Part shown: positions 8,369 through 16,612 of the stretch, piece by piece
Layout: each line of letters opens with the position of its first letter
How positions within the stretch are numbered: position 1 is the stretch's first letter
DNA from: Oryzisolibacter sp. LB2S
GTDB lineage: Bacteria > Pseudomonadota > Gammaproteobacteria > Burkholderiales > Burkholderiaceae_C
Assembly: GCF_040732315.1 (NCBI RefSeq)
Contig: NZ_CP160388.1
Location: forward strand, 718,501 to 782,500
DNA length: 64,000 nt
Reading direction: 5' to 3'
The notes under the pieces: model-generated
Told to the model about the DNA's origin: nothing
The model's input: only the letters and a program-made list of their open reading frames with translations
The model's database searches: none
Made by a program: the position numbers and the translations under genes

Positions 8369-9394
8369 TGTCGTTTCCCAAGAGGTTGTTCACCCGAGGT
8401 GAAGGAAGATGGCGGTTCTCACGCCAACCAGCTTTCTTCAGGACTCCCCGGATGAACATCCACAAGAATGCCTCATTGACGCCCAAAGGGCGAGCACACT
8501 TGATGCAAGAGATCGATCGCATTGGCCTGATGCCGGCGGCCGCGGCCGCCGGCATCAGCACGCACACGGCCCGCAAGTGGCTACGTCGCTACGCGGCCGA
8601 GGGCGCTGCCGGTCTGATCGATCGTAGCTCGCGGCCCCGGCGCAGCCCCCGACGCAGCCTGGCGAGCAAGCTCGAGCGTGCCGTGGCGCTGCGACGAATC
8701 CAGCGATTGACCTATGAGCGCATTGCCGAGCGCGTGGGCTTGTCGCGCAGCACGGTGGCGCGTGCCTGCAAGGCTGCCGGCGTTACCCATCTGCCTGCCC
8801 TGCAGCAGGCGGTGCCTGTGCGGCGCTACGAGCGCGCAGCGCCTGGTGAGCTGCTGCATCTGGACACCAAGAAACTCGCTCGTTTCGACAGACCGGGGCA
8901 CCGCGTCACGGGTGACCGCACCCAGAACACGCCACATGCGGGCTGGCAAGCGCTGCATGTGGCCATCGACGATCACTCGCGTGTGGGCTTCAGCCTGGTG
9001 CTGGCCGATGAGACGGCCAAGAGTGCGTGCACCTTCGTGCTGGCGGCGCTGCGCTACTACAAGAGCCTGGGCGTGAAGATCGAGCAGGTGATGACGGACA
9101 ACGGCTCGGCCTACAACTCGCGCCGCTTTGCCAAACTGCTGCGCCGCCTGGGCATCCGGCATATCCGCACCCGCCCGTACACGCCACGCACCAACGGCAA
9201 GGCTGAGCGCTTCATCCAGACTCTGCTGCGCGAATGGGCCTATGCGTTCGTCTATCCCAGCTCAGAGCTGCGCGCCCGTGAGTTGGCTCCTTGGATGTAC
9301 CACTACAACTTCAACCGGCCACACTCTGCTACTTCCGGCAAACCGCCCATCACACGCCTCGGCTTCGATGGAAACAACGTGGTGAGAAACTACA
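8369..9394 (+). mobile_element. IS481-family insertion sequence with 6-bp GCTAGC target duplication
   Basis: A 1026-bp element. Left end TGTCGTTTCCCAAGAGGTTG and inverted right end TGTAGTTTCTCACCACGTTG agree at most positions, giving imperfect terminal repeats of roughly 20-25 bp that begin with TGT. Both sides are flanked by the identical hexamer GCTAGC (8363-8368 and 9395-9400), matching the NCTAGN target duplicated by Bordetella IS481. One full-length transposase gene fills the element. The intact ends and exact duplication suggest a recent insertion. It sits in the gap between mrcA and pilM. Confidence 0.92.
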
Positions 9395-9399
9395 GCTAG
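8452..9399 (+). CDS. IS481-family transposase
   Basis: A 315-residue DDE transposase. The N-terminal helix-turn-helix region (residues 1-80, with AAAAGISTHTARKWLRRY) is followed by an rve-type integrase core with the acidic triad visible in HLDTKK, VMTDNGSAY and NGKAERFIQTL, and a C-terminal NFNRPHSA segment typical of IS481. The ATG at 8452 is chosen over an in-frame start at 8386. The stop codon TAG (9397-9399) lies outside the element, inside the right GCTAGC target copy, so the target site supplies the end of the gene. Confidence 0.92.
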   Translation: MNIHKNASLTPKGRAHLMQEIDRIGLMPAAAAAGISTHTARKWLRRYAAEGAAGLIDRSSRPRRSPRRSLASKLERAVALRRIQRLTYERIAERVGLSRSTVARACKAAGVTHLPALQQAVPVRRYERAAPGELLHLDTKKLARFDRPGHRVTGDRTQNTPHAGWQALHVAIDDHSRVGFSLVLADETAKSACTFVLAALRYYKSLGVKIEQVMTDNGSAYNSRRFAKLLRRLGIRHIRTRPYTPRTNGKAERFIQTLLREWAYAFVYPSSELRARELAPWMYHYNFNRPHSATSGKPPITRLGFDGNNVVRNYS

Positions 9400-9455
9400 C
9401 ACATGAATCGTCAGCTTTTGACAACGTGAGAGCTGTATCAAACCCGTAAATTTCT

Positions 9456-9484
9456 TTGCCGGTGTAGGTGCATACTGATAGTAT
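9456..9484 (+). promoter_or_regulatory. Candidate pilM promoter
   Basis: TTGCCG (9456-9461) and TAGTAT (9479-9484) are separated by 17 bases, each matching consensus at four of six positions. They lie about 55 bases before the pilM start and 62 bases downstream of the IS end. A perfect TTGACA at 9418-9423 has no -10 partner. Confidence 0.3.
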
Positions 9485-9539
9485 TCATCTGAAGTGTTAA
9501 GTTTTGTTGCTACAAGCTGCAAGTTGCGGGGAGGGAACC

Positions 9540-10619
9540 GTGATCTCCATGGGGTCATTACTCAGTCGCCAGCCGGCCCCGTTGCTTGGGGTCGACATCA
9601 GTTCATCAAGCGTCAAGCTCGTGGAGCTCGGGCGGGACAAGGCAGGAGCCTTGGTTCTCGAGTGCTGCGCCATGGAGCAGCTCGAGCGCGGGTGGATCAC
9701 TGACGGCAATATCGAAAAATTCGACGAGGTCGCCGAGGCCTTGCGCCGTGTGGTGAAGAAGAGCGGAACCCGCACGCGGAACGTGGCGCTGGCTCTGCCG
9801 CCCTCCGCGGTCATTACCAAACGCATCAGCCTGCCCGGTGGCATGACCGAGCAGGAGCTGGAGGTGCAGGTCGAGTCCGAGGCCAATCAGTACATACCCT
9901 TCTCGCTGGATGAGGTCAGTCTGGACTTCTGCGTGGTGGGTCCCAGCAAGAACGGATCCGGCGATGTCGACGTGCTGATCGCCGCGTCGCGCAAGGAAAA
10001 GGTCCAGGACCGTCAGGGCCTGGCCGAGGCGGCAGGCCTCAAGCCCGTGATCGTGGACATCGAGTCCCATGCCGCACGCCTTGCCGCGGGGCGCCTCATA
10101 GAGGCCTTGCCCCATCGCGGCGTGGATTCCGTCGTGGCCTTGTTCGAGGTGGGGGCGCTGACCACCAGCATGCAGGTGATCCGCAACGACGACGTGCTCT
10201 ACGAACGCGACCAGGCATTTGGCGGTGCGCAGCTGACGCAGCTCATCGTGCGCCAATACGGGTTCTCGCAGGAAGAGGCGGAGAACAAGAAGCGCAACAA
10301 CGATCTGCCCGAGGACTATCAGTCCGCGGTGTTGACCCCGTTCGTCGACAGCCTGGCGCAGGAGATTGGGCGCGCGCTGCAGTTCTTCTTCACCAGCACG
10401 CCCTACCACCGGGTCGATCACATCATGCTCGCGGGCGGCTCGGCGCCGCTGCATGGCCTGACCCAGGCCGTCACCGAGACCACCGGCTTCGCCTGCAGCA
10501 TCATCAATCCGTTCGAGGGCATGGACGTGGGCGGCGCAGTGCGTCTGAGGAAGATGGCGCGCGAGGCGCCCTCCTACCTGACTTCCTGTGGACTGGCGAT
10601 GCGGAGGTTTCTGCAGTGA
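9540..10619 (+). CDS. pilM: Type IV pilus inner-membrane platform protein PilM
   Basis: Cytoplasmic actin-like ATPase-fold protein (359 residues) that binds the PilN N-terminus and links the pilus alignment complex to the motor. It begins MISMGSLLSRQ and continues into PLLGVDISSSSVKLVELG, the phosphate-1-like motif; MLAGGSAPLHGL near residue 300 is the adenosine segment. The GTG at 9540 is chosen because a GGGGAGGG Shine-Dalgarno ends about five bases before it; an ATG three codons later has worse spacing. First gene of a tight pilMNOPQ operon; overlaps pilN by four bases. Confidence 0.95.
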   Translation: MISMGSLLSRQPAPLLGVDISSSSVKLVELGRDKAGALVLECCAMEQLERGWITDGNIEKFDEVAEALRRVVKKSGTRTRNVALALPPSAVITKRISLPGGMTEQELEVQVESEANQYIPFSLDEVSLDFCVVGPSKNGSGDVDVLIAASRKEKVQDRQGLAEAAGLKPVIVDIESHAARLAAGRLIEALPHRGVDSVVALFEVGALTTSMQVIRNDDVLYERDQAFGGAQLTQLIVRQYGFSQEEAENKKRNNDLPEDYQSAVLTPFVDSLAQEIGRALQFFFTSTPYHRVDHIMLAGGSAPLHGLTQAVTETTGFACSIINPFEGMDVGGAVRLRKMAREAPSYLTSCGLAMRRFLQ

Positions 10620-11227
10620 TTCTGATCAACCTGCTCCCCCACCGCGAGGCGGCGCGCAAACGCCGGCGCGAGCTTTTTCAGGCCACCATGCTGGCATCGG
10701 CGCTGCTGGGACTGGCCATCGCCGGAGCCATCTACTGGTGGTTCCAGATGAAGATCTCCGATCAGCAGGACCGAAACAACTATCTGCGTGGCGAGATCAA
10801 GGTACTGGAAACCCAGATCAAGGAGATCGCCACCATCGAAGAGGAAATCGCGGCCCTGCAGGCGCGCCAGAAGGCCGTGGAGGACCTGCAGTCCGACCGC
10901 AACCTGCCGGTGCACCTGCTCAATGAACTCGTCCAGCAGCTGCCCGATGGTGTCTATGTCACCAGCCTCAAACAGACCGATCAGGTGGTCGCCATGCAGG
11001 GCATGGCCCAGTCCAATGAGAGGGTGTCCGAAATGCTGCGAAACCTGAGCAACAACACGCCCTGGCTGGCCAAGCCCGAACTGGTGGAAATCATCGCCGC
11101 CAACATGTCCTTGTCGCCCAAGGATCAGCGTCGCGTGGCCTCGTTCAATCTGCGGTTTCGCCTCGTGCGCAGCTCCGACATGCAGGCGGCGACAGGCGCG
11201 GCTGCGCAAGCGGCGGCAGGGAAATAG
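10616..11227 (+). CDS. pilN: Type IV pilus alignment protein PilN
   Basis: Bitopic inner-membrane protein of 203 residues. It starts with MILINLLPHREAARKRRR, whose INLLPHRE segment is the PilM-binding motif, followed by one membrane helix (about residues 23-43), a coiled coil and a periplasmic ferredoxin-like domain that pairs with PilO. The GTG start lies in the pilM stop (GTGA) with GCGGAGG eight bases upstream. Confidence 0.94.
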   Translation: MILINLLPHREAARKRRRELFQATMLASALLGLAIAGAIYWWFQMKISDQQDRNNYLRGEIKVLETQIKEIATIEEEIAALQARQKAVEDLQSDRNLPVHLLNELVQQLPDGVYVTSLKQTDQVVAMQGMAQSNERVSEMLRNLSNNTPWLAKPELVEIIAANMSLSPKDQRRVASFNLRFRLVRSSDMQAATGAAAQAAAGK

Positions 11228-11229
11228 CC

Positions 11230-11910
11230 ATGGCCAAGAAAAAAGCGCCGAAGTTCGACTTCGCCAAGCTCCAGGATGACCTGCAGCGCCAGTTCCAGAA
11301 TCTCGACCCCAAGGATCCGTCGCTGTGGCCGGTTCTGCCGCGCACACTTTTGTGTGTGCTGATCGCCGTCGGTGTGGCCACGTTTCTGTGGTTCTTCAAG
11401 CTGTCTGAGTTCGAGGAGGAACTGACGGCAGAGCGCAATACCGAGCAGACCCTGCGCGCCGACTATCAGAAGAAGCTCGTGAAGGCCGTGAGCCTGGACG
11501 CGCTGAAGAAGCAGCGCGAGCAGGTCCAGCAATACGTGACCCAGCTCGAAAAGCAACTGCCCAGCAAGGCAGAGATGTCGGCCCTGCTGTCGGACATCAA
11601 CCAGGCCGGCCTGGGGCGCAGCCTGCAGTTCGAGCTGTTCCGCCCGGGCCAGGTGGTGGTCAAGGACTACTACGCCGAACTTCCCATTGCGATTCGAGTC
11701 GTGGGTAAGTACCACGACGTTGGGGCCTTCGCATCCGACGTTGCCAATCTCTCGCGCATCGTGACGCTGAACAATCTTTCGTTGGCGCCGCCGACCAAGG
11801 ACGCCCAGGGCAATCTGACCATGGAGGCGACGGCAAGAACCTTCCGCTATCTCGATCAGGACGAGATACAGGCTCAGAAGGCCGCTGCGAAGAAGGGAGC
11901 CAAGAAATGA
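11230..11910 (+). CDS. pilO: Type IV pilus alignment protein PilO
   Basis: Bitopic membrane protein (226 residues) that forms a heterodimer with PilN in the periplasm and joins the platform to PilP and the secretin. It has a charged cytoplasmic start, one membrane helix (about residues 36-56), a long coiled coil (about 60-115), then a compact domain with FELFRPGQVVVKDYYAELPI. It begins two bases after the pilN stop, and its end overlaps pilP by four bases. Confidence 0.94.
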   Translation: MAKKKAPKFDFAKLQDDLQRQFQNLDPKDPSLWPVLPRTLLCVLIAVGVATFLWFFKLSEFEEELTAERNTEQTLRADYQKKLVKAVSLDALKKQREQVQQYVTQLEKQLPSKAEMSALLSDINQAGLGRSLQFELFRPGQVVVKDYYAELPIAIRVVGKYHDVGAFASDVANLSRIVTLNNLSLAPPTKDAQGNLTMEATARTFRYLDQDEIQAQKAAAKKGAKK

Positions 11911-12467
11911 TGCGTCGCCATTGCCCCAGGCTGCTCGCCACGCTCATGGGTGCCCTGATCCTGTCGGGGTGCGGTGGCAGTGACGAGGACGAACTGCGCC
12001 AGTGGATGAGCGACCTGCGTGCAACCACCAAGCCGCGCGTCACGCCGCTGACCGAACCCAAGCAGTTCCACCCGCAGGACTACACCGGGGACGGGAAGAC
12101 CGATCCGTTCAGCCCGATGAAGCTCACGCAGGCACTGCGCCGCGAATCGTCGGAATCCGTGGCCAACGCGTCCCTGATCGCGCCCGAGATGTCCAGGCGC
12201 AAGGAGCCGCTCGAGGCCTATCCGCTTGACGCGATGAAGATGGTCGGCAGTCTGAACAAGACAGGTGCTCCGACCGCGCTCGTGAGCGTGGACAAACTCC
12301 TGTACCAGGTGCGTTCGGGCAACTACCTCGGGCAGAACTACGGAAAGATCATCGGAATTTCGGAGACAACTATCCGATTGCGCGAGATCGTCCAGGACCC
12401 CACGGGTGACTGGGTGGAGCGCATGACAACACTCGAGCTCCAAGAGGGAAATGAGGTGAGGAAATGA
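11907..12467 (+). CDS. pilP: Type IV pilus assembly lipoprotein PilP
   Basis: Inner-membrane lipoprotein of 186 residues. The lipobox is LSGC (cysteine near residue 24) after a basic and hydrophobic leader. A flexible linker follows, then the C-terminal HR-like beta domain (VDKLLYQVRSGNYLGQNYGKI) that contacts PilQ and the PilN/PilO pair. It overlaps pilO and pilQ by four bases each, so expression should be coupled through the whole operon. Confidence 0.94.
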   Translation: MMRRHCPRLLATLMGALILSGCGGSDEDELRQWMSDLRATTKPRVTPLTEPKQFHPQDYTGDGKTDPFSPMKLTQALRRESSESVANASLIAPEMSRRKEPLEAYPLDAMKMVGSLNKTGAPTALVSVDKLLYQVRSGNYLGQNYGKIIGISETTIRLREIVQDPTGDWVERMTTLELQEGNEVRK

Positions 12468-14614
12468 TTCGACAGCAATCTCGTTGGAGTCGCCGCCTGC
12501 GGATGGTCGGCACGGCCATCGTGGTGGTTCTGGGCGCCACGGTCTCGCACGCACGGGGTTCCATTGAATCGGTTGCGGGTTTCATCCAGGGTGGTGCGGA
12601 GGTGTTGCGCATCGATTTCTCGGAGCCGCAGACCGAGCTGCCGACCGGCTTTGCCATCCAGTCGCCCGCGCGCATCGCACTCGACTTTCCCGCCACCACC
12701 AATGGCGCGGGCCGTTCGCTGGTGGAGATCAACCAGGGTAACGTGAAGTCGGCCAACATCGTGGAGGCCGGCGAGCGCTCGCGCATCGTGCTGAACCTGA
12801 AGCAGCCCACGTCCTACCGTGCCGAACTGCACGGCAAGACGGTGCTGGTGCTGCTCGACGCCGTGACCGGCAACGCGCGCGTGTCCAGCGGGTCTGCGGC
12901 CACGTTTGCCGAGGGGCACAACGCCGATGTGCTGCCGCTCAAGGATCTGGATTTCCGCCGTGGCAGCGATGGCGCGGGGCGCATCATCGTAGGTCTTGCC
13001 AACAACCAGGTGGGTGTTGACCTCAAGCAGCAGGGCAAGGGACTGGAGATCGACTTTCTGCGCTCATCCCTGCCCGAAGGCCTGCGCAGGCGTCTCGATG
13101 TGTCGGACTTCGGCACCCCCGTGCAGACCATCTCCGCGAGCCAGCAGGGCGAGCGCGTGCGCCTGATCATCAACCCCGTGGGGGACTGGGAGCACAGCGC
13201 GTACCAGAGCGACAACCAATTCGTCGTCGAGGTGCGCTCCAAGAAGGTCGACCTGTCCAAGCTGACCCAGGGGCCCAACTACACCGGCGAGAAACTGTCG
13301 CTCAACTTCCAGAACATCGAAGTGCGCTCGCTGCTTCAGGTGATCGCCGACTTCACCAACTTCAACATCGTCACCTCCGACACCGTCACGGGCGCGCTGA
13401 CCCTGCGCCTGAAGGATGTGCCCTGGGATCAGGCCTTGCAGATCATCATGGACGCCAAGGGCCTGGGCATGCGCAAGTCCGGCACCGTGCTGTGGATCGC
13501 ACCCAAGGACGAGATCGACGAGCGTACGCGCAAGGATTACGAGGCCGCGCAGGCCATCCAGAAGCTGGAGCCACTGCGTACGCAGGCCTATCAGCTGAAC
13601 TACGCCAAGGCTGCCGACATGGTCACCCAGCTGACGACCAACACCTCCTCGGGCAGCGGAAGCGGCAACGGCAGCCAGAACACGCGATTCCTGACCGAGC
13701 GCGGCAATGCCATCGCCGAGCCGCGCACCAACCAGCTGTTCGTGACCGACACGCCCGCCAAACTGGAAGAAGTGCGGCAGCTGCTGCTGACGCTGGACGT
13801 GCCGGTGCGCCAGGTCATGATCGAGGCGCGCATCGTCGAGGCACGTGACACCTTTGGCCGCTCGCTGGGCGTGCGCCTGGGTGGTGGCGACCTGCGCGCC
13901 AATCGCGGCGGCGATGGCGGATACAGCCTCGGTGGCGGCAATCGTGCTGCCTGGGGCACCAACTACAGCAACGCCACGAACTCGGCCGGGTTCGGCGGAG
14001 CCGTCGATGTGGGTGGCAGCTTCGTGAATCTGCCGGCGTCACTGTCCAGCGGCCAGGCCGTGGGCTCGTTTGCCCTGTCCATCTTCAATTCCGCAGCCAA
14101 CCGTTTCCTGACGCTGGAACTGTCTGCCATGGAGGCCGACGGCCAGGGCAAGATCGTCTCCAGTCCGCGCCTGATCACGGCCGACCAGACCAAGGCCCTG
14201 ATCGAACAGGGTACCGAGTACCCGTATTCAGTCACTGCCCCCAATGGCGCCACCACCATCGCCTTCAAGAAGGCCGTGCTCAAGCTCGAGGTCGTGCCGC
14301 AGATCACGCCCGAGGGCAACATCATTCTGGATCTGGATGTCAACAAGGACAGCCGAGGCGAGAGCACGACCCAGGGCGTGGCCATCGACACCAAGCACAT
14401 CAAGACCCAGGTGCTGGTCGAGAACGGCGGCACCGTGGTGATTGGCGGCATCTTCGAAATGGAAGAAACCAACCAGGAAAACAAGATCCCCCTGCTGGGT
14501 GACGTTCCCGTGGTCGGAAATCTGTTCAAGAACCGCACCAAGGAATCCATGAAAAGGGAAATGCTGGTGTTTATTACGCCCAAGGTCATTACGGATCGTG
14601 GGCCAGTGCGTTGA
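12464..14614 (+). CDS. pilQ: Type IV pilus secretin PilQ
   Basis: Outer-membrane secretin (716 residues) through which the pilus exits. A signal peptide is followed by two AMIN-type peptidoglycan-binding domains (about residues 30-125 and 160-255), an STN/N0-N1 region beginning LSLNFQNIEVRSLLQVIADF, and the secretin core ending GTVVIGGIFE, VPVVGNLFKNR and VFITPKVI. A glycine- and asparagine-rich low-complexity stretch (about residues 475-520) lies before the core. Last gene of the pil operon; aroK, which usually follows, is not present here. Confidence 0.95.
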   Translation: MIRQQSRWSRRLRMVGTAIVVVLGATVSHARGSIESVAGFIQGGAEVLRIDFSEPQTELPTGFAIQSPARIALDFPATTNGAGRSLVEINQGNVKSANIVEAGERSRIVLNLKQPTSYRAELHGKTVLVLLDAVTGNARVSSGSAATFAEGHNADVLPLKDLDFRRGSDGAGRIIVGLANNQVGVDLKQQGKGLEIDFLRSSLPEGLRRRLDVSDFGTPVQTISASQQGERVRLIINPVGDWEHSAYQSDNQFVVEVRSKKVDLSKLTQGPNYTGEKLSLNFQNIEVRSLLQVIADFTNFNIVTSDTVTGALTLRLKDVPWDQALQIIMDAKGLGMRKSGTVLWIAPKDEIDERTRKDYEAAQAIQKLEPLRTQAYQLNYAKAADMVTQLTTNTSSGSGSGNGSQNTRFLTERGNAIAEPRTNQLFVTDTPAKLEEVRQLLLTLDVPVRQVMIEARIVEARDTFGRSLGVRLGGGDLRANRGGDGGYSLGGGNRAAWGTNYSNATNSAGFGGAVDVGGSFVNLPASLSSGQAVGSFALSIFNSAANRFLTLELSAMEADGQGKIVSSPRLITADQTKALIEQGTEYPYSVTAPNGATTIAFKKAVLKLEVVPQITPEGNIILDLDVNKDSRGESTTQGVAIDTKHIKTQVLVENGGTVVIGGIFEMEETNQENKIPLLGDVPVVGNLFKNRTKESMKREMLVFITPKVITDRGPVR

Positions 14615-14641
14615 GTCTGAGCGATTGAAAGTGAATCAAGT

Positions 14642-15139
14642 ATGAAAATTTCTGTTTTTTGCACAGTTGCCGTGGTGTGTGCGGCGGCATTGACGGCGTG
14701 CGGTGGTGGCGGCGACAGCGGCGGCGAATCACATGCGCCCTACCAAATCACCTTGCGTGCGGACAGGACGGTTTTGCCACTGAACGTGGCAGGGTATCCG
14801 CCGGGAACTGGCGCGAATGCCCCGTTCACAACCACCTTGTATGTGAATGCGACTGAGGATGGGCGTCCAATACCTGGCGGCGAAAAGGATGTTTTCGCAT
14901 GCGATATCAAGGAAGGGCTGGACTCCGGTGCGCTGTACTACCTGGATGGAGACGAGGAGCACGAAAAGGATGGAAAGCCAGTGTCGTACCGCAGCATTAC
15001 CTTGGGTGCCAATTCCGGGGGGAGCTCCTTTCATTTTCATGCGGGAAATCAAGCGGGTGATGTGAAGATCACCTGCTCTGTGCAGGATCCGCGTGACAAG
15101 AAACTGCACTCCGCAAGTGTCAACATCCGAGTGAGTTAG
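14642..15139 (+). CDS. Putative lipoprotein, unknown function, of atypical composition
   Basis: A 165-residue protein with a short basic start, a hydrophobic stretch and the lipobox LTAC at about residue 20, followed by a glycine-rich CGGGGDSGG linker typical of surface or periplasmic lipoproteins. The rest looks beta-rich, similar in feel to Ig-like domains: two alternating strands (YQITLRADRTVLPL, FTTTLYVNATEDGRP) and two more cysteines near residues 88 and 142. Not recognised as a named family. Its base composition is visibly poorer in GC than its neighbours. It occupies the place where aroK normally sits between pilQ and aroB, so horizontal gain is plausible. Confidence 0.7.
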   Translation: MKISVFCTVAVVCAAALTACGGGGDSGGESHAPYQITLRADRTVLPLNVAGYPPGTGANAPFTTTLYVNATEDGRPIPGGEKDVFACDIKEGLDSGALYYLDGDEEHEKDGKPVSYRSITLGANSGGSSFHFHAGNQAGDVKITCSVQDPRDKKLHSASVNIRVS

Positions 15140-15450
15140 GCTGGGGGGAACCGAGATTCGAGGGCATGCACCATGCGCGAACCCGGCAATCAGTGAGTGC
15201 TGCACCATGAGTCGCGGATAGTCATGCCTGTGGGCGAAATACTGACTGTGGTGCACTCCGATACCAGTCGAGGCGCATCCATACCAATGTTCGCCTGGCG
15301 TTGTGTGGCTTCGCAGTGAAGCTCAGGTTCAGACGAGTGCTGACGCGGTGCGATGAAGCACATAGTGTGTTGGTATGTTCGCGGTCCCATAGGTACCCCG
15401 GCTTGGCCGGGGTTTTTTTCATCCGTGCTGCGCGTTGTTAAGCTCAGGGT
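15140..15450 (+). other. 311-bp intergenic region between the lipoprotein gene and aroB
   Basis: No convincing gene in either direction. In particular, no P-loop motif of shikimate kinase (aroK) is readable in any frame, though this is its usual place. The composition is less GC-rich than the surroundings. A strong terminator lies near the aroB end. Confidence 0.6.
15395..15419 (+). terminator. Rho-independent terminator upstream of aroB
   Basis: ACCCCGGC and GCCGGGGT arms around a short TTG loop, followed by a seven-T run. It closes the pil/lipoprotein transcript and separates it from aroB, which begins 32 bases later. Confidence 0.85.
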
Positions 15451-16554
15451 ATGAATGCAGTTCCTGAAACCATTGCCATCGACCTGGGTGAGCGTAGTTA
15501 CGACATTTCCGTTGGACCTGGCCTGCTTGGCGGCCTGAGCCGGAATCCGGCGTTGCCCAAGGGCTCTGCGGCGCTTGTTGTGACCAATTCCTGCGTGCAG
15601 CCGCTGTATGGAGCGCAGTTGGAGCAACAACTGCGGGATCGATATGCCCAGGTGCACACGGTGGTCCTTCCCGATGGCGAGGAACACAAAACCTGGCAGA
15701 CCCTGAACCTGATCTTCGACGCCCTGCTCAGCCATGGCTGCGACCGCAAGACCGTGCTCTACGCCCTGGGCGGCGGCGTGGTCGGCGACATGACGGGCTT
15801 TGCCGCTGCCTGCTACATGCGTGGCGTGCCCTTTGTGCAGGTGCCGACCACGTTGCTGGCGCAGGTGGATTCCAGTGTGGGCGGCAAGACCGCCATCAAC
15901 CACCCGCTGGGCAAGAACATGATTGGTGCCTTCTACCAGCCGCGCCTGGTGGTGTGCGACCTGGCGACGCTCGACACGCTGCCCGCGCGCGAGCTGGCCG
16001 CCGGGCTGGCCGAGGTCATCAAGTACGGGCCCATTGCCGACATGGAGCTGTTTGCCTGGCTGGAGCAGCACATGGATGCGCTGCTCGCGCGCGACCGGGC
16101 CGCGCTGGCCCATGCCGTCAGGCGCAGCTGTGAGATCAAGGCCGCGGTGGTCGGCGCGGACGAGCGCGAATCCGGCCTGCGCGCCATCCTCAACTTCGGC
16201 CACACCTTCGGCCACGCCATCGAGGCGGGCATGGGCTACGGCGTGTGGCTGCACGGCGAGGGCGTGGCCGCCGGTATGGTCATGGCGGCCGAACTCTCGC
16301 GCCGCCTGGGCATGGTGGATGCGGCGTTTGTCGAGCGCCTCACGCGCCTGATCGCCCGCGCCGGCCTGCCCACGCGCGCGCCGGTCCTGGACGCGCAGGA
16401 CAACGCCGGCCGCTACCTGGAGCTGATGCGCGTGGACAAGAAGGCCGAAGGCGGCGAGATCCGCTTCGTGCTCATCGACGGCCCGGGCAAGGCCATCATG
16501 CGCGCCGCGCCCGATGCGCTGGTGCGCGAGGTGATCGACGCCTGCTGTGCGTAG
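15451..16554 (+). CDS. aroB: 3-dehydroquinate synthase
   Basis: Second step of the shikimate pathway: NAD- and metal-dependent cyclisation of DAHP to 3-dehydroquinate. Length (367 residues) is normal. The NAD-binding [13 protein letters not shown] segment (about residue 108), [21 protein letters not shown] (about 131-151) and metal ligands in [11 protein letters not shown] (about 247) and HGEGVAAGM (about 266) are all visible. A terminator immediately upstream suggests its own promoter. Confidence 0.96.
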   Translation: MNAVPETIAIDLGERSYDISVGPGLLGGLSRNPALPKGSAALVVTNSCVQPLYGAQLEQQLRDRYAQVHTVVLPDGEEHKTWQTLNLIFDALLSHGCDRKTVLYALGGGVVGDMTGFAAACYMRGVPFVQVPTTLLAQVDSSVGGKTAINHPLGKNMIGAFYQPRLVVCDLATLDTLPARELAAGLAEVIKYGPIADMELFAWLEQHMDALLARDRAALAHAVRRSCEIKAAVVGADERESGLRAILNFGHTFGHAIEAGMGYGVWLHGEGVAAGMVMAAELSRRLGMVDAAFVERLTRLIARAGLPTRAPVLDAQDNAGRYLELMRVDKKAEGGEIRFVLIDGPGKAIMRAAPDALVREVIDACCA

Positions 16555-16556
16555 CG

Positions 16557-16612
16557 GTATTGATTTGATAGCTGCTCGCGCTTTGCTGGTAAGCGTTAGG
16601 GGCATATTTTAT
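16557..16612 (+). repeat. Dispersed GATAGCTGC intergenic repeat between aroB and dgt
   Basis: TTGATAGCTGCTCGCGC, then AAGCGTTAGGGGCATATTTT. It begins three bases after the aroB stop, and its tail reaches the dgt start codon, so it forms the whole aroB-dgt spacer. Confidence 0.8.

Noticed and set aside
9418..9446. Perfect TTGACA as a pilM -35
   Set aside because: No acceptable -10 lies 15-19 bases downstream (AACCCG at the ideal spacing); a weaker pair at 9456-9484 fits better.
15190..16605. Minus-strand open frame covering aroB and the upstream gap
   Set aside because: Antisense of aroB, a GC-skew artefact; the part in the non-coding gap has no family resemblance, and so no aroK or other gene was called there.
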